From the NCBI GenBank assembly GCA_001917735.1, contig MNEO01000048.1, forward strand, positions 1 through 30,340: a DNA stretch of 30,340 nucleotides, written 5' to 3'. The notes beneath the pieces are model-generated. The model saw only the letters and a program-made list of their open reading frames with translations. It searched no databases and was not told the DNA's origin. The DNA is from Chloroflexi bacterium 13_1_40CM_68_21 (GTDB taxonomy: Bacteria > Chloroflexota > Limnocylindria > P2-11E). Of the stretch, positions 1 through 7,722 are shown piece by piece; positions within the stretch are counted from its first letter, which is position 1; each line of letters opens with the position of its first letter. Position numbers and translations under genes: made by a program.

Positions 1-81
1 CCGCTTCGCGATACGACGCGAACAAACGAACGAGAACGCGCACGAAATCAAGCCTAGCGGAGGTGCGAGAATCGCACGGGC

Positions 82-1383
82 ATGGACGCCAGCACCGCCC
101 TTGCCCTCGCTCTGGCGCTCGTTCTCGTCCTGGCGAACGGGTTCTTCGTCGCCGCGGAGTACGCGTTCGTCCGGGTCCGCAAGACGCAGCTCGACGAGAT
201 CGGCCAGCAGGGAAGCGCCCGCGCGCGGCTCGCGTCGCGCGTCCTGGACCGGCTCGACCAGTACATCTCGGCATCCCAGCTCGGCGTGACCTTATGTTCC
301 CTGGCGATCGGATGGCTCGGGGAGCCGGCGGTGGCCGCGGTGCTCGAACCGATCTTCAGCTGGCTGCCGGACCCGCTCCTCAACGTGATCTCGTTCGCGC
401 TGGCGTTCGCGGCGATCACGTACCTTCACATCGTCGTCGGCGAGCTGGCGCCGAAGTACCTTTCGATACAGCGCGCGCTCCCGCTCGCGCTCTGGTGCGC
501 GTACCCGCTGCACCTCTTCTACCGCCTCATGTATCCGTTCATCGCCCTCGTGAACGGAAGTGCGAACGCGATCCTGCGCTGGGTCGGCATCCGTCCCACG
601 GACGAGCTCGACGTGCACAGCGAAGAGGAGCTCAAGATGCTCGTCGCGGTGTCGACGAAGAAGGGTGTGCTACAGGAGAGCGAGCGGCTGATCGTCGGGC
701 GCGCGATGGAGTTCGCGGACCGCATGGTCCGTCAGGTGATGGTCCCGCGGACCGAGATGGTCGCGGTGCCAGACGACATGGGCGTCAAGGAGCTCCTGGC
801 GATGGCGCGCCAGCACCGCTTCTCACGCTTCCCGGTCTATCAGGAGGACCTCGACCACATCATCGGGATCGTGCACGTCAAAGATCTGGTCGGCATCGAC
901 AGGGATTCCCGCGCGACCGCGCGGGAGGTCATGCGCAAGGTGCCGGTCATCCCCGAGACCATGCGCCTCGATCAGGCGCTCGCCGAGTTCAGGCGCCAGC
1001 GCGTGCAGCTCGCCGTCGTCCTCGACGAGTTCGGCGGGACCGCCGGACTGGTGACCCTCGAAGACGTGATCGAGCAGCTGGTCGGCGAGGTCCAGGACGA
1101 GTTCGACAAGGAAGCCCCGGCCTTCAAGGAAGAGGCGCCCGGGACGTACGTCGTGGACGGACTGACCTCGCTCGAAGCGCTCCGCGAACGTCTTCAGCTC
1201 GAGCTGGCGGACGAGCCCTACGACACCGTCGGCGGTCTCGTCTTCGGCCGTCTCGGCCGGCTCGCGGCGTTAGGCGACACGGTCGAGATCGAGGGCTACC
1301 GCTTCCAGGTCACCGGTGTCGACGGCCGCCGTGTCGCCCAGGTGCGGGTCATGCGCGCGCGACCGCCGCGCAAAGCGGCGTGA
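82..1383 (+). CDS. Hemolysin-family CNNM/CBS-domain membrane protein (CorC/HlyC type)
   Basis: A 433-residue protein of the TlyC/CorC family. The N-terminal DUF21/CNNM domain (about residues 1-195) has membrane segments near residues 5-29, 67-90, 103-121 and 134-158. It is followed by a CBS pair (about 207-325) containing MVPRTEM and FGGTAGLVTLEDVIE, and a C-terminal CorC_HlyC domain (about 340-425). Family members are linked to Mg2+/Co2+ transport or efflux; the real substrate cannot be read from sequence. ATG 82 is chosen because an in-frame stop (TAG, 55-57) lies just upstream. A GGAGG at 59-63 sits rather far (18 nt) from it. Length and domain order are normal for the family. The gene stands alone; nothing in its surroundings specifies its role. 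Confidence 0.93.
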   Translation: MDASTALALALALVLVLANGFFVAAEYAFVRVRKTQLDEIGQQGSARARLASRVLDRLDQYISASQLGVTLCSLAIGWLGEPAVAAVLEPIFSWLPDPLLNVISFALAFAAITYLHIVVGELAPKYLSIQRALPLALWCAYPLHLFYRLMYPFIALVNGSANAILRWVGIRPTDELDVHSEEELKMLVAVSTKKGVLQESERLIVGRAMEFADRMVRQVMVPRTEMVAVPDDMGVKELLAMARQHRFSRFPVYQEDLDHIIGIVHVKDLVGIDRDSRATAREVMRKVPVIPETMRLDQALAEFRRQRVQLAVVLDEFGGTAGLVTLEDVIEQLVGEVQDEFDKEAPAFKEEAPGTYVVDGLTSLEALRERLQLELADEPYDTVGGLVFGRLGRLAALGDTVEIEGYRFQVTGVDGRRVAQVRVMRARPPRKAA

Positions 1384-1464
1384 TTCGCGACAAGTGTGTG
1401 ACGCAGGAGTAACGGCCCGCTCGACCACCGTGCTGGCATGAGGGGTGCTCATGTAGTTCCCGTG

Positions 1465-1614
1465 ATGGACCTGTTAACAACCGATGGCGGTCTGGCCGTC
1501 CTGAGTGCGCTCGGCATCGTCGCGACCGCGGTTTCGATCGTGCGTGACGCGAGAGCGCAGAAGGCTCGCCTCGTCACCGAGGAAGTCCCGACCGACTTCC
1601 CCAACGCCGGTTAG
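1465..1614 (+). CDS. Small single-span membrane protein, hypothetical (49 aa)
   Basis: A 49-codon ORF starting MDLLTTDGG, with one hydrophobic segment at about residues 10-26 (LAVLSALGIVATAVSIV), then a basic stretch (RDARAQKAR) and an acidic, proline-containing tail ending FPNAG. This single-span layout with a cytoplasmic charged tail is typical of small membrane proteins. No homologue is recognised. A GTG directly before the ATG (1462) is an alternative start. No good ribosome-binding site is visible, which weakens the call. Its stop TAG (1612-1614) overlaps the stop of a convergent 55-codon ORF in the tetranucleotide TTAG. Confidence 0.38.
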   Translation: MDLLTTDGGLAVLSALGIVATAVSIVRDARAQKARLVTEEVPTDFPNAG

Positions 1615-1778
1615 CGCACGAAGAGCGAGCGCAGGAAGCTGACTGCGTCCGCGACGCGGGAGGCCCAGAACGCTTGCGCCCGCGGATCCATCAGAACGAA
1701 GATCCCCATCGCGCCAAGCGTCACGATCCCGGTCATGAGGCCGAACGCCACCGTGCTTCCCCGGAAGCCGATCCGCAT
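1611..1778 (-). CDS. Small membrane protein downstream of parB, hypothetical (55 aa)
   Basis: A 55-codon ORF on the minus strand beginning MRIGFRGSTVAFG. It has one long hydrophobic segment (about residues 10-30, VAFGLMTGIVTLGAMGIFVLM) followed by an amphipathic C-terminal stretch rich in Ala, Arg and Phe. An in-frame stop lies four codons before the ATG, so the start is well defined; the ribosome-binding site is weak. It begins 25 nt after the parB stop on the same strand, so it probably forms the third gene of a parA-parB operon. No family is recognised. A single-span protein made with the segregation proteins could be a membrane partner, but that is speculation from position only. Confidence 0.5.
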   Translation of the reverse strand: MRIGFRGSTVAFGLMTGIVTLGAMGIFVLMDPRAQAFWASRVADAVSFLRSLFVR

Positions 1779-1803
1779 GTCTTCACTTTAGCCGCCCGGA
1801 TCT

Positions 1804-2745
1804 TTAGGCTCGGGCGCCGCTCCGGAGACGCGCGACGAGGTTGTCAAGCCGGGCGCGCGAGATCGTGAGGAACTTCGCGAGGTTCTGGCGGTCGCCTTCG
1901 GCGATCGTCCCGTGCCCGTCCTCGCCGACGATCCGCGCAAGGTCCGCCAGTGCATCGTTCAGCTTGCGCGTGGCGACGATGAGCGCGTCGTCGCGCAGCG
2001 GCGGGATCGCGGGCTCAGGGTTGTGGGACTTCTCGCCCGGATGAAGGATCCGCTCGACCCGGTCGTGTAGGCGCAGCAGGGTCAGCTTGCCGGCGATGAT
2101 CTGCTTCGCGAGCGCCTGCCGTCGCCGTTTGTTGTCGATCTTCATGAGCTCGTATGCGGCGGAGAGCGTGTCGTACCGCTGCCCGACCATCTCGCGGACG
2201 TCGTCGGGGGCCGACGCGAGCCGGAGGCGGTTTTCGACATAGCCCTTGTCCTTACCGAGCTTGGTGGCGAGGTTGCGGATCGAGTACCCGAGCTCGCCGG
2301 TCATCTTCTTGTAGATCACCGCCTCGTCGAGCGGTGAGAGGTCTTCGCGCTGGAGGTTCTCGATCAAAGCGATCTCGAGGGCGGTCGCGTCGTCGAAGCG
2401 CTCGACGATCGAGGGAATCGTCTCTTTCCCGGCCAGCTTCGAGGCGCGCCAGCGCCGCTCGCCCGCGATGATCTCGTACTCGTCGCCGGCCGGACGGACC
2501 AGGATCGGCTGCAGCACGCCGTGTTCGCGGATCGAAGCGCCGAGCTCGGCGAGAGTCTCCTCGTGCCACGTCATCCGGGGCTGCGACGGGTTCGGAACGA
2601 TCTTCTCGAGCGGTATGTCACGCACGGCGGTCGGCGTTCGCGCGGCGAGGAGACTGATGATCCCGGGCTGCGCGTCGGTCTCCTGCTGGAAGATCCGATC
2701 ACCGGCGTCTCGGAACGACTTGCGGTGGCGACTACTTGTGAGCAC
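1804..2745 (-). CDS. parB: Chromosome partitioning protein ParB (Spo0J family)
   Basis: A 313-residue ParB/Spo0J-type centromere-binding CTPase. The ParB N-terminal domain begins near residue 42 (IPLEKIVPNPSQPR) and carries the GERRWRA motif used for CTP binding near residue 95. The central DNA-binding region holds a helix-turn-helix (YSIRNLATKLGKDKGYVENR). A C-terminal domain for dimerisation is expected. The start is GTG 2745: the sequence before it on the coding strand reads AAGGAGGTGATCG, an almost complete match to the anti-Shine-Dalgarno tail at ideal spacing. That site lies inside the end of parA, and the two genes overlap by 14 nt, so translational coupling is likely. No parS-like site (TGTTTCACGTGAAACA) was seen in this window. 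Confidence 0.96.
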   Translation of the reverse strand: MLTSSRHRKSFRDAGDRIFQQETDAQPGIISLLAARTPTAVRDIPLEKIVPNPSQPRMTWHEETLAELGASIREHGVLQPILVRPAGDEYEIIAGERRWRASKLAGKETIPSIVERFDDATALEIALIENLQREDLSPLDEAVIYKKMTGELGYSIRNLATKLGKDKGYVENRLRLASAPDDVREMVGQRYDTLSAAYELMKIDNKRRRQALAKQIIAGKLTLLRLHDRVERILHPGEKSHNPEPAIPPLRDDALIVATRKLNDALADLARIVGEDGHGTIAEGDRQNLAKFLTISRARLDNLVARLRSGARA

Positions 2746-3502
2746 CGATCACCTCCTTCGCGAGGTCCACGAAGCTCTTGGCCGCGTCGCTTCGAGGTTC
2801 GTACACGGTGATCGGCACGCCGGCGGTCGGCGCCTCGCCGATCTTCACGGACTGACGGATGATGGTCTCGAAGACCTGATGGTCGCCGAGATCCTTCAGC
2901 GAATCGAGCATGTCCCGCGCGAGGATCGTGCGGCTGTCGTAGAAGGTCGGAAGAAGTCCATAGACCTTGAGATTCGGGTTGAGCCGCGTCTGGACGGTCT
3001 TGATGATCTTGAGGAGAGCGGCGACGCCCTTGAGCGCGTAGTACTGCGTCTGCACCGGGATGATCACTCCGCTCGCGGCGACGAGCGCGTTCAACGTCAG
3101 GAGACCGAGCGTCGGCGGGCAGTCGATGAGGACGTAGTCGTAACGCTCGACCACGTCCCGCCCGAGCTTGTCGCGGAGTGCCATCTCACGCCCGATGGCG
3201 TTGAAGAGCTCGACCTCGGCGGCGGAGAGCTCGAGGGTCGCGGGCGCGACATCGACCTTCTTCGTCTTCGTCGGCCGGATGATCGACCCGAGCGTGATGT
3301 TCGAGTCGATGAGGACGTCGGCGATGCTCCGCTCGACGGTGTTGAGGTCGATCCCCAGACCGACGGTGAGGTTCGCCTGCGGATCGAGGTCCAGACAGAG
3401 GACCTCATGCCCTAACGATGCGAGCGCTCCGCCGAGGTTGATGGCGCACGTGGTCTTGCCCACGCCACCCTTCTGGTTCGCGATCGCGATGACCTTGCCC
3501 AA
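2732..3502 (-). CDS. parA: Chromosome partitioning ATPase ParA (Soj family)
   Basis: A Walker-type ParA/Soj ATPase, 256 residues from the preferred start. The deviant Walker A motif KGGVGKTT lies at about residues 11-18, and the CLDLDPQAN and DCPPTLGLL motifs follow. It acts with ParB to separate replicated origins by ATP-dependent cycling on the nucleoid. The longest frame begins at GTG 3529, but TTG 3502 is preferred. It is preceded by AGGAG with 7-nt spacing and yields the usual short N-terminus MGKVIAIANQKGG. The gene leads a minus-strand operon with parB and a small membrane-protein ORF. Confidence 0.96.
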   Translation of the reverse strand: MGKVIAIANQKGGVGKTTCAINLGGALASLGHEVLCLDLDPQANLTVGLGIDLNTVERSIADVLIDSNITLGSIIRPTKTKKVDVAPATLELSAAEVELFNAIGREMALRDKLGRDVVERYDYVLIDCPPTLGLLTLNALVAASGVIIPVQTQYYALKGVAALLKIIKTVQTRLNPNLKVYGLLPTFYDSRTILARDMLDSLKDLGDHQVFETIIRQSVKIGEAPTAGVPITVYEPRSDAAKSFVDLAKEVIGAHK

Positions 3503-3600
3503 CCGCGCTCTCCTCTTTGCGGACCCCACGCCCTGGGCCCGCTTCGAGTTGCTGTGCTCCCCACAGCGCGCGGAAACGTACGCGCCCCAGCCTTCCGAGG

Positions 3601-3629
3601 ACTATAACCGCTTCGGTCACGTATTTGTG
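3601..3629 (-). promoter_or_regulatory. Candidate parAB promoter
   Basis: On the minus strand TATAGT (3606-3601) could be a -10 element, with CACAAA 17 nt upstream as a poor -35. This places transcription start about 90 nt before the parA TTG. The match rests mainly on the -10 and is weak. A 6-bp hairpin (GCTGTG/CACAGC, 3551-3567) lies in the predicted leader. Confidence 0.28.
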
Positions 3630-3671
3630 CCACTGAGAGCCGCCGCTTTCACAAACGGGCCCTGTCGAGTG

Positions 3672-3760
3672 TCGCCCGCGGGCGATACTTAGCGGACGGT
3701 CGGGCCCGTCTCGCTTCGCTCGCGGGCCCATCGTCGGCGCCCTCGCGAGCAAGCTCGCGG
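3672..3760. other. Hairpin-rich spacer between parA and the tRNA gene
   Basis: No gene is seen between the parA start and the tRNA. The stretch holds three inverted repeats. One is a perfect 14-bp palindrome, TCGCCCGCGGGCGA (3672-3685). The second is a GGGCCCG/CGGGCCC pair (3702-3708 and 3723-3729). The third is a CGCGAGC/GCTCGCG pair (3744-3750 and 3753-3759, 2-nt gap). The GGGCCCG heptamer is the same as the acceptor strand of the tRNA that starts at 3773. None has a T-tract, so they are not clear intrinsic terminators. Confidence 0.5.
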
Positions 3761-3772
3761 ATGCGCCTCCTC

Positions 3773-3844
3773 GGGCCCGTAGCTCAGTGGTAGAGCGGCG
3801 GACTCATAATCTGCTGGTCCCAGGTTCGATCCCTGGCGGGCCCA
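3773..3844 (+). tRNA. tRNA with CAU anticodon (Met elongator or lysidine-type Ile2)
   Basis: A complete 72-nt cloverleaf. The acceptor is GGGCCCG/CGGGCCC with discriminator A3844. The D stem is GCTC/GAGC with loop AGTGGTA. The anticodon stem is GCGGA/TCTGC with loop CTCATAA, so the anticodon CAT is at 3805-3807. The variable loop has 5 nt and the T arm is CCAGG-TTCGATC-CCTGG. The 3' CCA is not encoded. A CAU anticodon can belong to elongator Met, initiator Met or Ile2 (AUA-reading after lysidine modification). The normal first acceptor pair G1-C72 argues against an initiator. The C4-G69 and C5-G68 pairs resemble features of E. coli tRNA-Ile2, so the Ile2 identity is a real possibility. Confidence 0.95.
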
Positions 3845-3863
3845 CAGCGAAAGGGAGCGCGCG

Positions 3864-4163
3864 GTGAAAGCTTGCACCCACCTCGACCAGATCCGAGAGG
3901 TCACCCCGAGCGCCGACGGCTGCGAGGACTGCCTGCGGACCGGTGACGAGTGGGTGCACCTGCGGCTCTGCATGACCTGCGGCCACGTGGGCTGCTGCGA
4001 CGACTCTCCGAATCGGCACGCCACCAAGCATTTCCGAAAGACGCGGCATCCGATCATCCGATCGTTCGAACCTGGTGAGGATTGGGGCTGGTGTTTTGTC
4101 GACGAGCTGGACCTTGATGCGCGGCGCTGGCCGGTCCGAGGACCTGTCGCGCACAGCGTCTAA
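3864..4163 (+). CDS. UBP-type zinc-finger domain protein
   Basis: A 99-residue protein that is almost entirely one UBP-type zinc finger. Cys/His ligands run in the order C-x-H (CTH near the N-terminus), CEDC, CMTCGHVGCC, then H53, H57 and H63 in the RHATKHFRKTRH region, and a GWCFVDE ending. In eukaryotes this fold binds the ubiquitin C-terminal Gly-Gly. Stand-alone bacterial versions are common in actinobacteria and Chloroflexota, and their role is not established. The start is GTG 3864, with AAGGGAG 6 nt upstream. It lies 19 nt after the tRNA and may be co-transcribed with it. Its TAA stop overlaps the TAG stop of the convergent ABC permease gene. Confidence 0.88.
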   Translation: MKACTHLDQIREVTPSADGCEDCLRTGDEWVHLRLCMTCGHVGCCDDSPNRHATKHFRKTRHPIIRSFEPGEDWGWCFVDELDLDARRWPVRGPVAHSV

Positions 4164-5779
4164 GCGCCGACGTCCCTTCGCCGTATAGCCGCGAGCCCGA
4201 TCCCCGAGCCGGCGAACCCGATGGCGATGAGAGCGGAGATTCTCGCCCAGTCGATGCCGTGCGCGAGTGGCTGGCCGTAGAGCGCGAACAGCGAGAGGTT
4301 CTCCACCCAGCTCGGCCAGTCGAACAGCGGCGCGAACTCCTGCGCGAGGTAGCTCCAGATCGCGATCGCCCCGAGGGCCATCACCGCTACCCGCGGCCGC
4401 CAGGAGACTCCAGCGGCGCCGAGCCCGCCGAACGCGAAGATGACCGCGAGCGTCAGAGCGCTCGCGAGCACGAATCGGCCGGTGTCGAGCTCGATCGCGG
4501 CCGCGTTCGTCGCGACGAGCGTGGCGCCGGTGGCCGCCGTCACGATGAGCACGCCGCTGATGAGGAGGGCGCCGATGCGCTCGAGGACCACGCGACTGCG
4601 CGACACCGGCTGTGCGAGCACGATCTCCAGCCGGCCCTCGGCGTCGTCAGCCGCCCAGCCGTTGGCCTGAAAGATCGCGTAGAGCGCAAGGAGAAGCACG
4701 GAGGTAGTGAGCCAGACCGCCCCGATGAATGAGGTGTAGCTGCCCAGGCCCGCGCGGTCGAGGTAGACGCGGAAACCGGGCGTCGCCAGCATCGCATCAA
4801 CCGTGGCGCGGGTGAAGGACAGCAGGAACGTGGCGAGTCCGGCCATCGCCGCCATCCATACGAGCACCGACCAGCGCTGCTGATCGAGAAGCGCCAGCAC
4901 CGGAATCCGCAGCAGCGGATCCCGGGAGGGGAGCGCGGTCTCCTGACCAGACCGCGCCCGGCCGCGGAGGAGCGACGCCCCGAGATCACGGCGCTGGAAC
5001 GCTGACCACCCCGCGCCGACGAGGATGGCAGCAACTCCCAGCAGATCGGCGGTCGACGCGACGTCGATCGAGCCCCCGGGGCGCAGCGGATGACTCTGGT
5101 CGTATAGCCAGAAGGGCGAGATCCAGCTGAGCGGCTGCGAGCCGGAGGATCGCGCCGACACGTTCACGAGGAAAAGAACGAGGATGACCGACGCACTGAT
5201 CCCGATCGCTCCGCGCCGCGTCCCGGCGACCTGCGTGGCGAACAACGCGACGCCGTACGAACAGAGCGCGAGCGCCACGAGCGCGAGGCCCTGGAGCGCG
5301 AGCCCGCCGGCTGGGACCGGCTCGCCGGCAACCAACGCGCCGATGCCCGCCGCGCCGACGGTCAGCGTGACGACGAGCGCGGCGAGCGCGAGGAACGCCG
5401 CGATACGCGAAGCGAGGTACGAGCCTCGCGACACACCCGCCGATAGCCAGTGTTCGACCAGTCCGCGCTCCTCGTCGCCGCGCCCAGCTCCCGTAGCGGC
5501 CATGAGCGACCAGAACGCGAGGATCAGCGGGATCGGGCCGAGCGCACGCCACTCGATCCATCCCGCCATCGTCGCGAGATCGCCCGGCACGGGAAGGATG
5601 TAGGTGAGCGAGCGTGCAAGGATCTCCATCTGGTGCGCGAAGATCGCGCGCTCCTGCGGCGTTTGGCCGGCGAGCTGGGCGAAAGCGATCGGTTGAGCGA
5701 ACGCGGCGGCGACGCCGATCGCCCCCGCTCCGATCGCACCGACCCGGCCAAGGCGCAGCGCGAGCCGGAAAAGGGTCAC
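4160..5779 (-). CDS. ABC-2 type exporter permease, large two-half form
   Basis: A 539-residue integral membrane protein with about twelve predicted hydrophobic segments in two halves, joined near residues 270-300 by a charged linker (RGRARSGQE and following). The layout and motifs such as GRGDEERGLVEHWLSAGVSR and DDAEGRLEIVLAQPVSRSR match the family annotated as exporters of polyketide antibiotics. In these proteins each half resembles one ABC-2 permease unit. The start GTG 5779 overlaps the TGA of the preceding ATPase gene by 4 nt (GTGA), so the two are translated together. The substrate cannot be told from sequence; drug or lipid-like molecules are the usual assumption. The 3' end overlaps the convergent zinc-finger gene by a few bases. 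Confidence 0.85.
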   Translation of the reverse strand: MTLFRLALRLGRVGAIGAGAIGVAAAFAQPIAFAQLAGQTPQERAIFAHQMEILARSLTYILPVPGDLATMAGWIEWRALGPIPLILAFWSLMAATGAGRGDEERGLVEHWLSAGVSRGSYLASRIAAFLALAALVVTLTVGAAGIGALVAGEPVPAGGLALQGLALVALALCSYGVALFATQVAGTRRGAIGISASVILVLFLVNVSARSSGSQPLSWISPFWLYDQSHPLRPGGSIDVASTADLLGVAAILVGAGWSAFQRRDLGASLLRGRARSGQETALPSRDPLLRIPVLALLDQQRWSVLVWMAAMAGLATFLLSFTRATVDAMLATPGFRVYLDRAGLGSYTSFIGAVWLTTSVLLLALYAIFQANGWAADDAEGRLEIVLAQPVSRSRVVLERIGALLISGVLIVTAATGATLVATNAAAIELDTGRFVLASALTLAVIFAFGGLGAAGVSWRPRVAVMALGAIAIWSYLAQEFAPLFDWPSWVENLSLFALYGQPLAHGIDWARISALIAIGFAGSGIGLAAIRRRDVGA

Positions 5780-6684
5780 CGCGTCGCGGGTTCCTCGTAA
5801 TACGTGAGGAAGATCTCTTCGAGCGTTGGCTCGCGGCTCACAAGCGAGACGACCTGGTCGCCGTCGATCGCCCGTAGCAGGGGATCGAAGCCTCCGCGCA
5901 GCATGGCGGTGGCGCGATGTCCTTTGAGCTCCAGCTGCTCGAGCCCCGGGACGGCTCGGAGCCGATCGGCGGGCGGATCGCCGGCGAACTGGATCTCGAC
6001 GCGGTGTGCCCGCATCCCGGCGAGCTCGGCAAGAGGCGCGACGGTGACGAGCTTCCCAGACCGGACGATCCCGACGCGATCACAGACGTGCTCCACCTCG
6101 CTGAGAACATGAGACGACATGAACACGGTTGCTCCCGCGGCGCGCGCATCTCGCACCAGCCCGTAGAAAACTTGCTGATGCAGCGGATCGAGTCCACTTG
6201 TCGGCTCATCGAGGATGAGCAGCGCCGGTCGGTGCATGAACGCGAGGACAAGCGCGAGCTTCTGTTTGTTTCCGTGCGAGTACTCGCGGTATTTCCGGCC
6301 GAGATCGAGCGACAGCCGGGTCGCGAGCTCGGTGACGTGTCGTTCGTCGACGTCGCCCCGAAGTCCGATGACGTAGCTGACGACCTCAGACCCACGCCAG
6401 CCACCGAACTGGGGAAGCTCTCCGGGGACGTAACCGACCTTCTTCTTGACGGCCACCGAATCGCCATCGGCGTCCAGCCCGAAGATCGTCGCCCCACCGC
6501 GGGTCGCGTGGATCATCCCCATCAGGAGCTTGATCGTCGTCGTCTTTCCGGCTCCGTTGGGCCCGAGATAGCCAAAGACCTCTCCCGTCCAGACGGCGAG
6601 CTCGAGATCGAAAATGCCGCGACCCAACCCGTAGTCCTTGGTCAGCGCCCTGGTCTCGATCGCGGTCGCGGCCCCTTCGCTCAT
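5776..6684 (-). CDS. ABC transporter ATP-binding protein
   Basis: A 302-residue nucleotide-binding subunit partnering the downstream permease. Walker A is GPNGAGKTTT (about residues 41-50). The signature loop is SHGNKQK rather than LSGGQ (about residues 135-145). Walker B is LLILDEPTSGLDP and the switch His lies in SSHVLSE. A DrrA-like C-terminal domain of about 90 residues follows. ATG 6684 is preferred over an in-frame GTG at 6693, because GGAG is 10 nt before the ATG but only one base before the GTG. The gene heads a two-gene minus-strand operon divergent from the dehydratase gene. The non-canonical signature loop is seen in other members of this exporter group. Confidence 0.93.
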   Translation of the reverse strand: MSEGAATAIETRALTKDYGLGRGIFDLELAVWTGEVFGYLGPNGAGKTTTIKLLMGMIHATRGGATIFGLDADGDSVAVKKKVGYVPGELPQFGGWRGSEVVSYVIGLRGDVDERHVTELATRLSLDLGRKYREYSHGNKQKLALVLAFMHRPALLILDEPTSGLDPLHQQVFYGLVRDARAAGATVFMSSHVLSEVEHVCDRVGIVRSGKLVTVAPLAELAGMRAHRVEIQFAGDPPADRLRAVPGLEQLELKGHRATAMLRGGFDPLLRAIDGDQVVSLVSREPTLEEIFLTYYEEPATR

Positions 6685-6748
6685 CGGATCCACTCTCCAC
6701 TCGGGCCCGTCAACGATGTGTCAATGGATACGGACTGCGGGTCAATGG
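6685..6748. promoter_or_regulatory. Short divergent spacer with GTCAATGG direct repeats
   Basis: About 60-80 bp separate the divergent ABC-ATPase and dehydratase genes. GTCAATGG occurs at 6720-6727 and again at 6741-6748, 21 bp apart (two helical turns), and a related GTCAACG occurs at 6709-6715. The spacing would suit a dimeric regulator, but the set is small. CATTAT (6754-6759) lies 7 nt before GTG 6766 and could be a -10 for a leaderless mRNA starting there; no matching -35 is evident. Confidence 0.25.
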
Positions 6749-7722
6749 CGCCTCATTATGTGGGCGTGAGCGTCACGCTCGCCGATGTCGAGCGCGCGCA
6801 ACGGATCGTCTCGCCGCTGCTTCATCGCACCCCGCTCTTCTCGAGCCGCGCGCTCGCGGAGCGCATCGGCGCGAGCGCGTACCTGAAAGCGGAGAACCTG
6901 CAGCGGACCGGCTCGTTCAAGCCGCGGGGTGCCGTCTACGCGGTCAGCCGGCTCTCAAAAGAACAGCGTGACCGAGGGATCGTGACCATGAGCGCCGGGA
7001 ACGCGGCGCAGGCGATCGCGTTCGCGGCCGCGTCCGCGGGCGTGCCGGTCACGGTCGCCATGCCCGAATCGGCACCGAAGACCAAAGTCGAGGCCACGCG
7101 CGGGTACGGCGCCGACGTGGTCTTTGCTCCAGACATCACAAAGCTGACCGCCCTGGTCGGTGAGATCAAGGAGCGCACCGGCGCGTACTTCCTCCATCCC
7201 TACGACGACGCGGCGATGATCGCCGGCCATGGAACGTGCGCGCTCGAGATCCTCGAGGACCTTCCGGATGCGGACCTTCTCGTCGTCGGCGTCGGCGGCG
7301 GTGGGCTCATCGCCGGGATCGCCGTAGCCGTGGCGGCGAAGCGCCCGACGGCACGCGTCGTCGGAGTCGAGCCATCCGGCGCGCCCGGGATGCGCCGCGC
7401 GCTCGATGCGGGCGCGCCGGTACGGCTCGAGCGCGTGAACACGATCGCGGACGGTCTCGCCGCACCGATCGCGGGGGTGATCCCGCTCGATATCGTGCGG
7501 ACGCTGGTCTCAGATGTCGTGTTGGTCGACGACGATGTCATCGCCGAGGGGATGCGGTTCCTCGCGACGCGCGCGAAGCTCGTGGCCGAACCCGCAGGCG
7601 CGGCCGCGACGGGTGCGTTGATCGCGGGCGCCGTCAAGGCACGTCCGGGCGAGCGTGTGGTCGCGATCGTCTCCGGCGGGAACGTCGACCTGACGCGCCT
7701 CGCACAGGTCTTCGGGCAGTGA
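6745..7722 (+). CDS. PLP-dependent threonine/serine dehydratase
   Basis: A fold-type II PLP enzyme of about 325 residues that deaminates threonine to 2-oxobutanoate (and probably serine to pyruvate). The Schiff-base lysine is in GSFKPRGA (about residue 59). The cofactor phosphate loop VGVGGGGLIAG and the C-terminal SGGNVDLTRL motif are present. There is no C-terminal ACT domain, so it resembles catabolic or short dehydratases rather than the feedback-regulated IlvA. The start is uncertain: ATG 6745 is reported, GTG 6766 and ATG 6724 are in frame, and none has a clear ribosome-binding site. The stop overlaps the next gene by GTGA. Serine racemase belongs to the same fold and cannot be excluded. 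Confidence 0.9.
   Translation: MAPHYVGVSVTLADVERAQRIVSPLLHRTPLFSSRALAERIGASAYLKAENLQRTGSFKPRGAVYAVSRLSKEQRDRGIVTMSAGNAAQAIAFAAASAGVPVTVAMPESAPKTKVEATRGYGADVVFAPDITKLTALVGEIKERTGAYFLHPYDDAAMIAGHGTCALEILEDLPDADLLVVGVGGGGLIAGIAVAVAAKRPTARVVGVEPSGAPGMRRALDAGAPVRLERVNTIADGLAAPIAGVIPLDIVRTLVSDVVLVDDDVIAEGMRFLATRAKLVAEPAGAAATGALIAGAVKARPGERVVAIVSGGNVDLTRLAQVFGQ

Noticed and set aside
1..57. Possible C-terminal tail of an upstream gene (open frame ending TAG at 55-57).
   Set aside because: Only 18 codons of hydrophilic sequence are visible; nothing supports it as a gene over chance.
2468..3415. Plus-strand open frame antisense to parA and parB.
   Set aside because: It is the complement of conserved ParA/ParB sequence, so its openness is explained by them.
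3601..3690. A parS centromere site near parAB.
   Set aside because: No sequence close to TGTTTCACGTGAAACA was found here or elsewhere in the window.
3701..3760. A second, degenerate tRNA gene upstream of the CAU tRNA.
   Set aside because: Only the acceptor-like GGGCCCG repeats; no D, anticodon or T arm can be drawn.
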